Below are positions 16,997-26,212 of a DNA stretch of 64,000 nucleotides, one piece after another. The stretch's first letter is position 1. Each line of letters begins with the position of its first letter. A program made the position numbers and the translations under genes. The DNA lies in assembly GCA_020635795.1 (NCBI GenBank), contig JACJZD010000001.1, forward strand, positions 1,125,001-1,189,000, given 5' to 3'. The DNA is from Flavobacteriales bacterium. GTDB taxonomy: Bacteria; Bacteroidota; Bacteroidia; Flavobacteriales_E; Vicingaceae. The notes under the pieces are model-generated. The model made no database searches and had not been told where the DNA came from. It saw only the letters and a program-made list of their open reading frames with translations.

Positions 16997-19900
16997 TTGT
17001 TAACCCATTTGAGTAACTATTTTGAACTAAAATTGGTTATTTTTACAACTACTTTAAACAATTGTATTATTACTTTTTTTAAAAGATATAAATTCCTTTT
17101 GATGATTTTGGTTATGATTATTTTAAATAATCAGCAATCAAAAGCACAGTTTTATAATGGTACCAACACAGGGTTTGGTAAAAACAGGGTTCAGTTTAAA
17201 AATTACGAATGGAAATATTATCGTTTCGATAATTATGAAACCTATTTTTATACAGGAGGTAATGAATTAGCTGTTTACACATCAAAAATTGCGAAAGACT
17301 TTATTGAACAACAAGAAGATTTTTTTGATTTTGATTTACGTGAAAAAATCCAATTTATCATCTACAATAAACAATCTGATTTTAAACAAAGTAACATTGG
17401 GTTAAGTTTAGAAAATGGTGAAATAGGGGGGATTACTCAAATAATGGGTTCCAAAGTGTTTATTTATTTTAATGGTAACCATGCCGATTTTGACAAACAA
17501 ATTAAGGCTGGAATTGCCGAAGTTTTAATCAACCAACAAGTTTATGGAGCAAGTTGGGGGCAAGTAGTTAAAAATTCGAGTTTACTCAATTTACCAGAAT
17601 GGTACATCACTGGGTTAACATCGTATATTTCCGACCAATGGAATCCAGAAATTGAAAACCAAGTTAGAGATGGTATACAATCAGGAAAATATCAAAAATT
17701 CAATCGATTAAATACACATGAAGCTAATGTCGCTGGTCATTCCATGTGGGCATACATTGCAAATACCTATGGCGATAATGTAATTCCGAATATTTTATAC
17801 ATGACTCGATTAACTCAAAGTGTTGATAAAGGATTTTTATATGTATTGGGAGTATCATTAAAAACGTTGCGAAAAGATTGGGTAGAATATTATCAACACG
17901 ATTACGAGAACTTACCTGATAATACTTTGGTGTATAAAGAATATGAGAAGCTTAAGTTAAGAAAACATCGAGAGTACAAACAGTTTAAAGTTAGCCCAGA
18001 TGGACAATCGTTTGCTTATGTAACTGACCAATTGGGTCAATATAAAATTTATGTAACGTATTTATCTTCAACTAACAAGAAATACAAAATCTACAAACGT
18101 GAGTTTAAAATGTATCGAATAAATGACAAAACTTATCCAGTTTTGGCTTGGCACCCTGCTAGTGAAATATTAGCTTTTGTTACAGAGGAAAAAGGCTTGT
18201 TAATGATGCATTATTTTGATATTAATTCTGGAGGAATTGAAGTAAAAGCCTTGTTTAATTTAGAAAAAGTGACCGATATGGCGTACTCATCTGATGGGAA
18301 ACAAATGATTTTCTCAGGTGTTTATAAAGGGCAGTCTGATTTGTTTTTGTATAACATTGCTGCCAACTCTCATAAAAATTTAACACAAGACATTTACGAT
18401 GATTTAAACCCTAAGTTTATTGATAATTCTACTAAAATAGTTTTTTCATCAAATCGTACCAACGATTCGTTAGGAACAAAAGCTAAAAATCAAGAATTTG
18501 GGCAGAGTAAGCAATTTGATATTTGGGTGTTAGACCATGCTGCTGAAGATAAATCGTTGTTTCAAGTTACTACAACTAAAGATTCTGAAATACAGGCTTA
18601 TGGTGTTGACTCCGCAATTTATTATTTAGGAGTTAAAAACGGTATTTATAATAGGTATCACGCGGTTAAAGATAGCTTTATTACCAGTATTGATACGAGT
18701 ATTCATTATCATAAATTTTATGAAACCAGACCTAGTCAACAAAATAATAGTAGAGGAATTATAGAGCAAAGTATAAATCCTTTAGGAAATTTCACCGAAA
18801 TAATTTTGGATAACTATAAGTATCATTTACTTACTAAGGAATATGCTAATATTTTAACACCTTATCCATCTGTTGCTGATACTTTAATTAAAAATAACAT
18901 TGATACTACGTTTAAGGGAAGTGATGTTCAATCAACTGTTCCTTTGGTGTTGTTTAATTCTATTCAATTAACAAAAGATACGGTTGTTGAAACTGTAAAT
19001 ATTGACAAGTATATTTTTGAAAAAGAGAAAGAAAAAATATCGAAACGTACGGTTGTAATTGGAGATGATAAGCACGAAAAAGATAGTTTGATTAAAGAGT
19101 TTAAATTACCAAACCAACGAAACTATAATTTATCTTTTTTCAACGACAACTCATCTTTAAAACTATCTAATTCGTTTGTAAACCAAGAGTATCAAATATT
19201 TACAGGAGGTCCTTTTACAGGACCAGATATTGGAGGGGTTTTAAAACTTGGAGTTGTTGATTTGTTCGAAGACCATAAGTTATTTGGAGGGGCAAGAGTA
19301 TCGTCAGGTTCAAGAGAATATTTTATGACCTTACAAAATTTTTCGCAACGAAGAGATAAAGAATACACTTTTGCAAGAAGTACTGCTGATGCAAGTGATG
19401 GGTTTGATATTTATGGTGTTACAAGTAACATAGGAAAGTATTCGGTTAAATATCCTTTTAGCGAAGTCGCATCTTTACAATTTACAACTGGTGTAAGAAA
19501 CGATGTTATAGTGGTGAAATCTATTGATAGAGTTTCGTTGTTGGCAGAGAATTTAAATGAGTACAGAGGTACTTTAAAGGCTGCTTATGTTTTCGATAAT
19601 TCGTTACCAAAAATGTTAAACATTTATTACGGAACCAAATTTAAGGTGTTTGCAGAGTATTATCAGGAGGCATTTGACAATAGAGATGGTAAAAATGGAA
19701 ACACTCAAATTGTAGGATTTGATTTACGTAACTCATTAAAACTAAGTCGTGAATTAATATGGGTAAACCGTATTGCGGCTAGTTCATCTTTTGGTAAGGA
19801 AAAACTAATTTATTATTTGGGTAGTGTAGATAATTGGTTGGATCAATTCAGTAATTCAAGTCGATTTATTAATCAAGAGGATATCAATCGAAAGATAGAT

Positions 19901-20323
19901 TATAGGTATCAAGCATTAGCTGCAAACTTGAGAGGGTTCCCGCAAAACATACGTAGAGGGTCAAACTTTGCAGTTGTAAATAGTGAGGTTCGGTTTCCAG
20001 TATTTTCTTATTTTATTAGAAGACCAATCCGATCTAACTTTATTAAAAATTTCCAAATTATTGGGTTTGCTGATGCAGGAATGGCATGGGATGGTTTAGA
20101 CCCTTTTAGTGAAGAAAACAGAATTACCAAAGAAATAATTAATGATGGACCTATAACTGTTGTTGTGTTTAAAGAATCTTATCCAATTGTTGGAGGTTAT
20201 GGGTTTGGAGCTAGAACAACTGTTTTGGGTTATTTTTTAAGAGCTGATTGGGCATGGGGCGTTGAAAATGGAATTGTTACCGATAAACCAGTGTTTTATT
20301 TATCATTAAGTCTAGATATATAA
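16997..20323 (+). CDS. Exported TolB-type propeller fused to an Omp85-like C-terminal barrel
   Basis: Up to 1108 residues. The start is uncertain: TTG at 16997 gives a long leader, TTG 17033 is possible, and the first ATG is 17102. The KRYK run before the hydrophobic stretch favours a start upstream of 17102. After cleavage near QSKAQF come a peptidase-MA-like region (about 50-300; LPEWYITGLTSYISDQW), a TolB/WD40-like propeller (about 310-500; FKVSPDGQSFAYVTD), a linker, and from about 720 an outer-membrane barrel with NLRGFPQNIRRGSNF, resembling the Omp85 loop-6 RGF motif, ending in an aromatic strand (VFYLSLSLDI). It looks like an outer-membrane protein with a large periplasmic part; function is unknown. 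The M20 gene follows after 2 bases. Confidence 0.75.
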   Translation: MLTHLSNYFELKLVIFTTTLNNCIITFFKRYKFLLMILVMIILNNQQSKAQFYNGTNTGFGKNRVQFKNYEWKYYRFDNYETYFYTGGNELAVYTSKIAKDFIEQQEDFFDFDLREKIQFIIYNKQSDFKQSNIGLSLENGEIGGITQIMGSKVFIYFNGNHADFDKQIKAGIAEVLINQQVYGASWGQVVKNSSLLNLPEWYITGLTSYISDQWNPEIENQVRDGIQSGKYQKFNRLNTHEANVAGHSMWAYIANTYGDNVIPNILYMTRLTQSVDKGFLYVLGVSLKTLRKDWVEYYQHDYENLPDNTLVYKEYEKLKLRKHREYKQFKVSPDGQSFAYVTDQLGQYKIYVTYLSSTNKKYKIYKREFKMYRINDKTYPVLAWHPASEILAFVTEEKGLLMMHYFDINSGGIEVKALFNLEKVTDMAYSSDGKQMIFSGVYKGQSDLFLYNIAANSHKNLTQDIYDDLNPKFIDNSTKIVFSSNRTNDSLGTKAKNQEFGQSKQFDIWVLDHAAEDKSLFQVTTTKDSEIQAYGVDSAIYYLGVKNGIYNRYHAVKDSFITSIDTSIHYHKFYETRPSQQNNSRGIIEQSINPLGNFTEIILDNYKYHLLTKEYANILTPYPSVADTLIKNNIDTTFKGSDVQSTVPLVLFNSIQLTKDTVVETVNIDKYIFEKEKEKISKRTVVIGDDKHEKDSLIKEFKLPNQRNYNLSFFNDNSSLKLSNSFVNQEYQIFTGGPFTGPDIGGVLKLGVVDLFEDHKLFGGARVSSGSREYFMTLQNFSQRRDKEYTFARSTADASDGFDIYGVTSNIGKYSVKYPFSEVASLQFTTGVRNDVIVVKSIDRVSLLAENLNEYRGTLKAAYVFDNSLPKMLNIYYGTKFKVFAEYYQEAFDNRDGKNGNTQIVGFDLRNSLKLSRELIWVNRIAASSSFGKEKLIYYLGSVDNWLDQFSNSSRFINQEDINRKIDYRYQALAANLRGFPQNIRRGSNFAVVNSEVRFPVFSYFIRRPIRSNFIKNFQIIGFADAGMAWDGLDPFSEENRITKEIINDGPITVVVFKESYPIVGGYGFGARTTVLGYFLRADWAWGVENGIVTDKPVFYLSLSLDI

Positions 20324-20325
20324 TT

Positions 20326-21516
20326 ATGGATATTAAATCAATAATAAAAGATAAAGCTGCGACATATAAAACAGAAGTGATTGCTATTAGAAGGCATTTA
20401 CATCAATATCCAGAATTATCGTTTAATGAGTTTGAGACAGCCAATTTTGTAGAGCAAAAATTAAAAGAGTTTGGAATAACAAAAATATCTAGACTTGTTA
20501 AAACAGGAGTTGTTGCCTTAATTGAAGGTAAAAATCCTTCGGCTAAAGTAATTGCTTTGAGAGCTGATTTAGATGCTTTACGAATTCAAGAAACAAATGA
20601 GGTGGGTTACAAATCAAAAAATGATGGAGTAATGCATGCTTGTGGACATGATGTACATACTTCATCGTTGTTGGGAGTTGCAAAAGTTTTACAAGAGCTT
20701 AGAACTGAATTTGAAGGAACAATAAAATTGATTTTTCAACCTGGTGAAGAAAAATTGCCTGGCGGAGCTTCATTAATGATAGCTGAGGGTGTTTTTGAAA
20801 ATCCTAATCCAGAATCAATAATAGGTCAACATGTTTTTCCGGAGTTAGAGGCTGGAAAAGTAGGATTTAAATCAGGTATGTACATGGCTTCTACAGATGA
20901 GATTTATGTAACAGTAAAAGGAAAAGGTGGACATGCTGCCTTACCTCATTTGGTTATCGATCCAGTATTAATTACATCACATATTATTGTGGCTTTACAA
21001 CAAGTTGTTAGTAGGTTAAACAAACCAACAACACCAAGTGTATTGTCATTTGGTAAGGTTTCGGCTAATGGTGCTACCAATATTATTCCTGACAAAGTTT
21101 TATTAGAAGGTACTTTCCGCACTATGGATGAAGATTGGAGAGCTAAAGCGCATACTAAAATGAAAAAGATGGCAGAAACCATTGCTGAGAGTATGGGAGG
21201 GGAGTGTGAGTTTAATATTGTAAAAGGTTATCCATTTTTAGTTAATAATGAAGATTTAACCAATAAGCTAAAACAAGCAGCAATAGATTTTTTGGGTAAA
21301 GACAATGTTGTTGATTTGGAATTAAGAATGACTGCAGAGGATTTTGCTTATTACTCACAAGTAAAGCCAGCTTGCTTTTATCGTTTAGGTATTCGTAACG
21401 AAAAAAAACAAATTAATGCAGGGCTTCATACTTCGAAGTTTAATATAGATGAGGATGCTATTGAAACAAGTATTGGTTTAATGACTTGGTTAGCAATCTG
21501 CGAAATGCAATCGTAA
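20326..21516 (+). CDS. M20 family amidohydrolase (HipO/IAA-amino acid hydrolase type)
   Basis: A 396-residue cytosolic metal-dependent amidohydrolase expected to cleave N-acyl amino acids. M20D hallmarks are RRHLHQYPELSF, ALRADLDAL, MHACGHDVHT (metal-binding Cys and His), FQPGEEKLPGGA (Glu-Glu) and a late ligand His in GLHTSKF. The lid domain spans about 185-300. Its length is normal. The gene starts 2 bases after the propeller/barrel gene, so translational coupling is likely. The precise substrate is unknown. Confidence 0.9.
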   Translation: MDIKSIIKDKAATYKTEVIAIRRHLHQYPELSFNEFETANFVEQKLKEFGITKISRLVKTGVVALIEGKNPSAKVIALRADLDALRIQETNEVGYKSKNDGVMHACGHDVHTSSLLGVAKVLQELRTEFEGTIKLIFQPGEEKLPGGASLMIAEGVFENPNPESIIGQHVFPELEAGKVGFKSGMYMASTDEIYVTVKGKGGHAALPHLVIDPVLITSHIIVALQQVVSRLNKPTTPSVLSFGKVSANGATNIIPDKVLLEGTFRTMDEDWRAKAHTKMKKMAETIAESMGGECEFNIVKGYPFLVNNEDLTNKLKQAAIDFLGKDNVVDLELRMTAEDFAYYSQVKPACFYRLGIRNEKKQINAGLHTSKFNIDEDAIETSIGLMTWLAICEMQS

Positions 21517-21557
21517 TTTCTTTAACTAAAAAATTTCTTTTTAGCACTCTTTTTTTC

Positions 21558-21565
21558 TATATTTG
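21558..21565 (+). promoter_or_regulatory. Candidate -7 box for the THX gene
   Basis: TATATTTG is a full TAnnTTTG match, 33 bases upstream of the ATG at 21599. Confidence 0.5.
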
Positions 21566-21598
21566 TTTGATTACGAACTATAAATAAAAAATTATATT

Positions 21599-21820
21599 AT
21601 GGGTAAAGGCGATAAAAAAACTAAAAAGGGTAAAATTAGTAATGGTAGTTATGGTGTTACTAGAAAAAGGAAAGAGAGTGTTAAGATTGCTGTAAAACCT
21701 AAACCAAAGAAAGAGGTTGCTGTTAAAAAAGAAGCACCTGTAGAAAAAGCAAAACCTGCGGTTAAAAAAGCTGCTCCAGCAAAGAAAACTACTGCTAAAA
21801 AAACGGTAGCAAAAAAATAA
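21599..21820 (+). CDS. 30S ribosomal protein THX-like, with Lys/Ala/Pro tail
   Basis: A 73-residue, very basic protein. Residues 1-26 (MGKGDKKTKKGKISNGSYG, then VTRKRK) match the Bacteroidota THX family, a small peptide of the 30S head. From about residue 27 the protein continues into a tail rich in Lys, Ala and Pro with VKK, AAPAKK and TAKK repeats, like histone-H1-like or Alba-like basic tails. Typical THX proteins stop soon after the basic core, so this form is long. The gene has its own candidate promoter and a terminator. Confidence 0.8.
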   Translation: MGKGDKKTKKGKISNGSYGVTRKRKESVKIAVKPKPKKEVAVKKEAPVEKAKPAVKKAAPAKKTTAKKTVAKK

Positions 21821-21833
21821 GATAAGTAACATA

Positions 21834-21867
21834 AAAAAAAAGCCTTACAAACGTGAGGCTTTTTTTA
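21834..21867. terminator. Bidirectional terminator overlapping the DUF3820 stop
   Basis: The stem agccttac/gtgaggct (one G-U pair) has loop aaac, with A-run before and T-run after. It serves THX on the plus strand. The 3' end of the DUF3820 gene lies inside the stem on the minus strand. Confidence 0.8.
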
Positions 21868-22084
21868 ATGGAGTTAACAAATCTTCTAATCCATTTATAC
21901 GTATTTCAAGCATGGTTTCGAGTAAAATGCCAAGCTTTCCTTTTGGAAAGCCTTGTTGCTTAAACCAAAGCAAATAAAACTCTGGTAAGTTACAAATTAA
22001 CGTGTCTTTGTATTTTCCAAAAGGCATTTTAATTTTCACCAAATCGAGTAAAATAGTTGGATTTGCTGGGTTTAATTCATTCAT
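21845..22084 (-). CDS. DUF3820 family protein
   Basis: A 79-residue small cytosolic protein. The conserved core MPFGKYKDTLICNLPEFYLLWF and FPKGKLGILLETMLEI identifies DUF3820, whose molecular role is unsettled. Its ATG directly abuts the fhs stop codon (no gap), so it is co-translated from the fhs message. Its own stop codon sits inside the terminator hairpin. Confidence 0.85.
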   Translation of the reverse strand: MNELNPANPTILLDLVKIKMPFGKYKDTLICNLPEFYLLWFKQQGFPKGKLGILLETMLEIRINGLEDLLTPLKKASRL

Positions 22085-23761
22085 TTAAGATAGTCCTGAT
22101 ATTTTTCCGTTATTATCTATGGTCATTCCTTCCGATGCTGGATGTTCTGGTAAACCAGGCATACGCATCATGTTTCCAAAAATAGGAATAACAAAACCAG
22201 CACCAGTAGCAAATTCAAATTCACGCACGGTAACTCTAAATCCTGTTGGTCTTCCGGTTAAAACTTCGTTATCAGAAAATGATTTTTGTGTTTTTGCCAT
22301 ACAAACTGGTAAGCCTTGCAAACCTAAGGTATCAATCTTTTTTAAATCGGTTAAGGCTTGTTTAGCATAATCAACACCATCAGCACCATAAATTTCTTTA
22401 GCTATTTTTTCAATTTTATCTTTAATTGGTAAACTCCAATCGTAAAGTGGTGTAAAATTGTTTTTACCAGCATTTACTTCATCCACTACTGCTTTAGCAA
22501 GGTTGGTCATACCATCACCACCTTTAGCAAAACCTTCAGCAACCACAGCTTTTACACCCATAGCTAGACATCTTTCTTGTATCAATTTAACTTCTTCGGT
22601 AGAATCGGAAGGAAATGCATTGATTGCAACAACAGGGTTTAAACCGAATTTCTTACAGTTTTCAATATGTTTTTCTAAGTTAGCAAAACCTTTGTTCACT
22701 CGTTCAACACTTACATCGTTGTATTGCTCTTTAGTAGCACCTCCATGGTGTCGTAAAGCTCTAATAGTAGCTACTAATACCAATGCTTTTGGTTTCAAAT
22801 TACCCGACACACATTTAATGTTTAAGAATTTTTCAGCTCCTAAATCAGCACCGAAGCCAGCTTCAGTAACAACATAATCAGCTAATGATAAGCCCATTTT
22901 TGTAGCTAAAATAGTGTTGGTTCCTTGTGCAATGTTTGCAAACGGACCACCATGTATTATAGCAGGGTTACCTTCTAAAGTTTGTACCAAGTTAGGTTTA
23001 ATAGCATCTTTTAAAAGAATTGCCATAGCATTTTCAGCTTTTAAATCTCGAGCATAAACTGGTTTTTTACTAAAAGTAAATCCTATAAAAATATTTCCTA
23101 ACTTTTGTTTTAAGTCTTCAAAACTTTGCGACATACATAAAATTGCCATTACCTCCGAAGCTGGAGTAATGTTAAAACCATCTTGTCGAGGAACACCATT
23201 TCCAGTGCCACCTAAGCCTATTACAATATCACGTAAAGATCGGTCGTTCATGTCCATTACACGTTTCCAAACAACTGTTCGAGCATCAATACCTAAATTG
23301 TTGGTTTTGTTTTGAATGTTATTATCGATTAAAGCAGAAAGTAAGTTATTTGCTTTTTCTATGGCTGAGAAATCGCCAGTAAAGTGTAAGTTAATGTCTT
23401 CCATTGGAACCACTTGAGCATAACCTCCACCAGCAGCACCACCTTTAATTCCAAAAACTGGACCTAAAGATGGTTCTCTTAATACCACCATTGCTTTTTT
23501 ACCAATTTTATTCAATCCTTCTGTAAGCCCAATTGATGTAGTAGTTTTTCCTTCGCCAGCAGGAGTGGGAGTAAGGGCAGTTACTAAAACCAAGTTACTG
23601 GTTTTTATTTTTTCGTTATTTATTAAAGTTAACGGCAATTTAGCTTTGTATTTTCCATACATTTCTAAATCATCATCGTTAATATCAAGTTTTTTAGAAA
23701 TACCTGTAATGTGATTCATTACATTTTTTTGAGCTATTTCAATATCAGAAGGAAATCCCAT
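22085..23761 (-). CDS. fhs: Formate-tetrahydrofolate ligase
   Basis: A 558-residue enzyme that makes 10-formyl-THF from formate, THF and ATP, feeding one-carbon units to purine and formyl-Met synthesis. The ATP-binding loop TPTPAGEGKTTTSIGL is at about 67-82, followed by REPSLGPVFGIKGGAAGGGYAQ, GDFSAIEKANNL and the C-terminal GFVIPIFGNMMRMPGLPEHPA. The length is standard. It heads a two-gene operon with DUF3820. A perfect 8-base inverted repeat lies about 72-98 bases upstream of the start. Confidence 0.97.
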   Translation of the reverse strand: MGFPSDIEIAQKNVMNHITGISKKLDINDDDLEMYGKYKAKLPLTLINNEKIKTSNLVLVTALTPTPAGEGKTTTSIGLTEGLNKIGKKAMVVLREPSLGPVFGIKGGAAGGGYAQVVPMEDINLHFTGDFSAIEKANNLLSALIDNNIQNKTNNLGIDARTVVWKRVMDMNDRSLRDIVIGLGGTGNGVPRQDGFNITPASEVMAILCMSQSFEDLKQKLGNIFIGFTFSKKPVYARDLKAENAMAILLKDAIKPNLVQTLEGNPAIIHGGPFANIAQGTNTILATKMGLSLADYVVTEAGFGADLGAEKFLNIKCVSGNLKPKALVLVATIRALRHHGGATKEQYNDVSVERVNKGFANLEKHIENCKKFGLNPVVAINAFPSDSTEEVKLIQERCLAMGVKAVVAEGFAKGGDGMTNLAKAVVDEVNAGKNNFTPLYDWSLPIKDKIEKIAKEIYGADGVDYAKQALTDLKKIDTLGLQGLPVCMAKTQKSFSDNEVLTGRPTGFRVTVREFEFATGAGFVIPIFGNMMRMPGLPEHPASEGMTIDNNGKISGLS

Positions 23762-23832
23762 TTTTTATGTTTTATAATTTAGCCTAAAAGTAAAAAATAT
23801 AGAGAAGTAAGCGAAGTAATCTAAAATAAATT

Positions 23833-23859
23833 TTGTCTATAAATTTGTTTAATAGACAA
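23833..23859. promoter_or_regulatory. Inverted repeat upstream of fhs, possible operator
   Basis: ttgtctat - 11 bases - atagacaa is a perfect 8-base dyad in the fhs upstream region, separate from the terminator hairpin at 23871. No T-run follows on the minus strand, so a protein-binding site is more likely than a terminator. This is an inference. Confidence 0.35.
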
Positions 23860-23870
23860 TTTATAAGAAA

Positions 23871-23905
23871 AGAAGGGGATGTATTTCTAAAATACATCCC
23901 CTTCT
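23871..23905 (-). terminator. Terminator of the S41 protease-DUF1573 operon
   Basis: A 16-base perfect stem (agaaggggatgtattt and its complement) with a 3-base loop, followed on the minus strand by TTTTCTTAT. It lies 28 bases after the DUF1573 stop. Confidence 0.88.
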
Positions 23906-23933
23906 TGTAAGGTTTATGATATCGTTTAGTTTA

Positions 23934-24473
23934 TTAGTGCTTATGTACTTTTGCCGATATATTTAATGTTGTAACTATTGGATCGGTATTAGCTGTAATA
24001 CTTACTGTTTTAGTTTGTTCGCCTTCTTGTTTTCCAGGACTGTAAACCACTTCAATTTCACCAGTTTTTCCAGGAGCTATTGGCTCTTTTGGATAAGTTG
24101 GAACAGTACAACCACAAGAACCTGTTGCATTCTCAATAATTAATGGTTCTGAACCTGTATTTGTAAATTTAAACACATAAGTATTTTTTGAATCTTGTTC
24201 AATTTCTCCAAAACTATGACTCGATTGTGCAAATTTAATCGAAGTTTTTGCTCTACTTTCTGATTGAGTAGGCTGTTGTGGAGGTTGAGGAGAAAGAGTT
24301 GGGTCGTTTATTGGAGTAGGAGGTGTAGCAGCTACATTCGACACCATGTTACTTGTTGGTTGGGTTACTTCTACAAGTTCAGATGAATTTCCAGAATCAT
24401 CCATAATAAAGGTATCAATTACTAAGGTAAACGCAATAATACCTAATAATCCAATTTTAATATTTTCTTTCAT
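23934..24473 (-). CDS. DUF1573 domain protein, membrane-anchored
   Basis: A 179-residue protein. Residues 5-22 form an N-terminal hydrophobic anchor. A Pro/Gln/Thr-rich linker follows (TPPTPINDPTL, PQPPQQPTQ), then a DUF1573 Ig-like domain at about 78-176 with its hallmarks HSFGEI, FTNTGSEPLIIENA, GSCGCTVP and PGKTGEIEVVY. DUF1573 proteins are exported beta-sandwich modules of unknown role. It starts 14 bases after the S41 protease gene, so the two probably form an operon. Confidence 0.88.
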   Translation of the reverse strand: MKENIKIGLLGIIAFTLVIDTFIMDDSGNSSELVEVTQPTSNMVSNVAATPPTPINDPTLSPQPPQQPTQSESRAKTSIKFAQSSHSFGEIEQDSKNTYVFKFTNTGSEPLIIENATGSCGCTVPTYPKEPIAPGKTGEIEVVYSPGKQEGEQTKTVSITANTDPIVTTLNISAKVHKH

Positions 24474-24487
24474 GTTGTTGTATAAAT

Positions 24488-26077
24488 TTAGTTATAGACT
24501 AGTTTTTCTTTTTTAAATGAATCGTTGTTAATTTCTTCAATGGCTTTTTTATAAGAATTGTTAAACTCGTTCGAAATTTGATAGAAGGCCGAAGTACCCC
24601 ATATATTTCTTGCTACTAAAGCTTTTAATCTATTTATAATAATAGGTTTGGAAATATTAATTTGTTCATCATTTGGCTCAACTTCATTGTTTTTGGCATA
24701 TTCTATAAACTGGTTAAACAATTCTTTTTCTGCATCAAAATTAGATGCAAAATCGGTTACTGTAGTATGTTTTTTTTCAATTTCTGCCCTCTTATTGTCC
24801 ATATACGATAATGTAAAATCATTTAATAACCCTTTGCGATTAACGGTTCCAAAATATTCAGAATAAAGTGTTGTATCAATAGGTACAAAAACATCAGGCA
24901 TAATACCACCACCACCATAAACAGTTCTCTTACTATTTAATGTTTCGTATCTCAACGAATCAGGAAAAGTAATACTATCTTCATTCATTAATTCTCCATG
25001 CTCGTAACGGCGGGTTAGCTCGTTGTAATAATCTTCTTTTCCACCTTCATACGAACGTTGAATACATCTTCCTGATGGAGTAAAGTATCTTGCAACAGTT
25101 AACCTAACTGCTGATCCATCAGTTAATGTAAATGGTTTTTGAACCAAGCCTTTTCCAAAAGAACGACGACCTATAATTAAGCCTCTATCGTAATCTTGTA
25201 TTGCTCCTGAAACAATTTCTGAAGCTGAGGCAGAACCTTCATCAATTAATATGACTAGCTTACCTTTTTCAAAACCACCCTTAACTGCAGTATAATATTC
25301 TTGTTTTGGATTTTTATTTCCTTCAGTAAAAACAATCAATTTTTTATCGTCTAGTAATTCGTCGGCTAATTGGATAGCTGTTTTTAAGTATCCACCACCA
25401 TTACCACTTAAATCGACAATAAGATGCTTCATTTTTTGTTTTTTCAAACTTTCTAAAGCATCAGTAAATTCTTTATCTGTGTTTTGAGCAAAGCGATTTA
25501 TTTTAATGTAACCAATATCTGGAGTAGCCATGAAAGATGCATCTACACTAAAAATTGGAATTTCATCTCGGGTAATGGTAAAATCCAACAATTTATTTGA
25601 TGAGCGTCTAAGTATAGAAACGTTCACTTTTGTACCTTTTTTTCCTCTCAATTTATCTTGTACATCGCTGTTTTGAAGACCTATACCTGCAATGTTTTCG
25701 CCATTTACTCCTACTATTTTATCACCTGCTAATATCCCCACTTTTTCACTAGGGCCACCTGCTATGGGTGAAACAACAATTAACGTATCATTTAGGATGT
25801 TAAACTGAATGCCAACTCCTTCAAAATTTCCAACCAATGGCTCATTCATTTTTTTTACTTCATCAGCTGAAATATAAACTGAATGAGGGTCTAATTCTTT
25901 TAGTGCTGCTACAATAGCATCTTCAACAATTTTACTTTCTTTAGTAGAATCTACATAAGCATAATTGATGTATTGGAGTAGGGCGTCAAATTTACGACCA
26001 CCTTCTGTAGCAAATTGAGCTTTTAAACTTATAAAAGAGCTTATTATAAGCAGTAGTAGGGTTGTTTTTTTTATCAT
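24488..26077 (-). CDS. S41 family C-terminal processing protease
   Basis: A 529-residue exported serine protease. Signal peptide 1-20; PDZ domain about 85-165 (GVGIQFNI, VSPIAGGPSEKVGILAGDKIVGVNG); S41 catalytic domain about 185-350 with Ser284 in GSASASEI and Lys309 in RRSFGKGLVQ forming the Ser/Lys dyad; then a C-terminal helical region. CtpA/Prc enzymes trim or degrade periplasmic proteins from the C-terminus. This branch (about 530 residues) is common in Bacteroidota. It is first gene of the operon with DUF1573. Confidence 0.93.
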   Translation of the reverse strand: MIKKTTLLLLIISSFISLKAQFATEGGRKFDALLQYINYAYVDSTKESKIVEDAIVAALKELDPHSVYISADEVKKMNEPLVGNFEGVGIQFNILNDTLIVVSPIAGGPSEKVGILAGDKIVGVNGENIAGIGLQNSDVQDKLRGKKGTKVNVSILRRSSNKLLDFTITRDEIPIFSVDASFMATPDIGYIKINRFAQNTDKEFTDALESLKKQKMKHLIVDLSGNGGGYLKTAIQLADELLDDKKLIVFTEGNKNPKQEYYTAVKGGFEKGKLVILIDEGSASASEIVSGAIQDYDRGLIIGRRSFGKGLVQKPFTLTDGSAVRLTVARYFTPSGRCIQRSYEGGKEDYYNELTRRYEHGELMNEDSITFPDSLRYETLNSKRTVYGGGGIMPDVFVPIDTTLYSEYFGTVNRKGLLNDFTLSYMDNKRAEIEKKHTTVTDFASNFDAEKELFNQFIEYAKNNEVEPNDEQINISKPIIINRLKALVARNIWGTSAFYQISNEFNNSYKKAIEEINNDSFKKEKLVYN

Positions 26078-26163
26078 AGGGAATTGTTTCTTATGTCTTA
26101 CACAAATCTAACAATTTTAGTTACGAATATTTTGTTAAATTTTGTTAACTAATTTAATGATAC

Positions 26164-26195
26164 AAAAAAGGGTTGGATAAATCCAACCCTTTTTT
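26164..26195. terminator. Bidirectional terminator ending the exported-protein operon
   Basis: The hairpin aaaaaagggttggat-aa-atccaaccctttttt is perfect, with T-runs on both strands. It lies 18 bases after the stop of the 211-residue barrel gene. Confidence 0.92.
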
Positions 26196-26212
26196 AGTTT
26201 TATTGATGAAGT

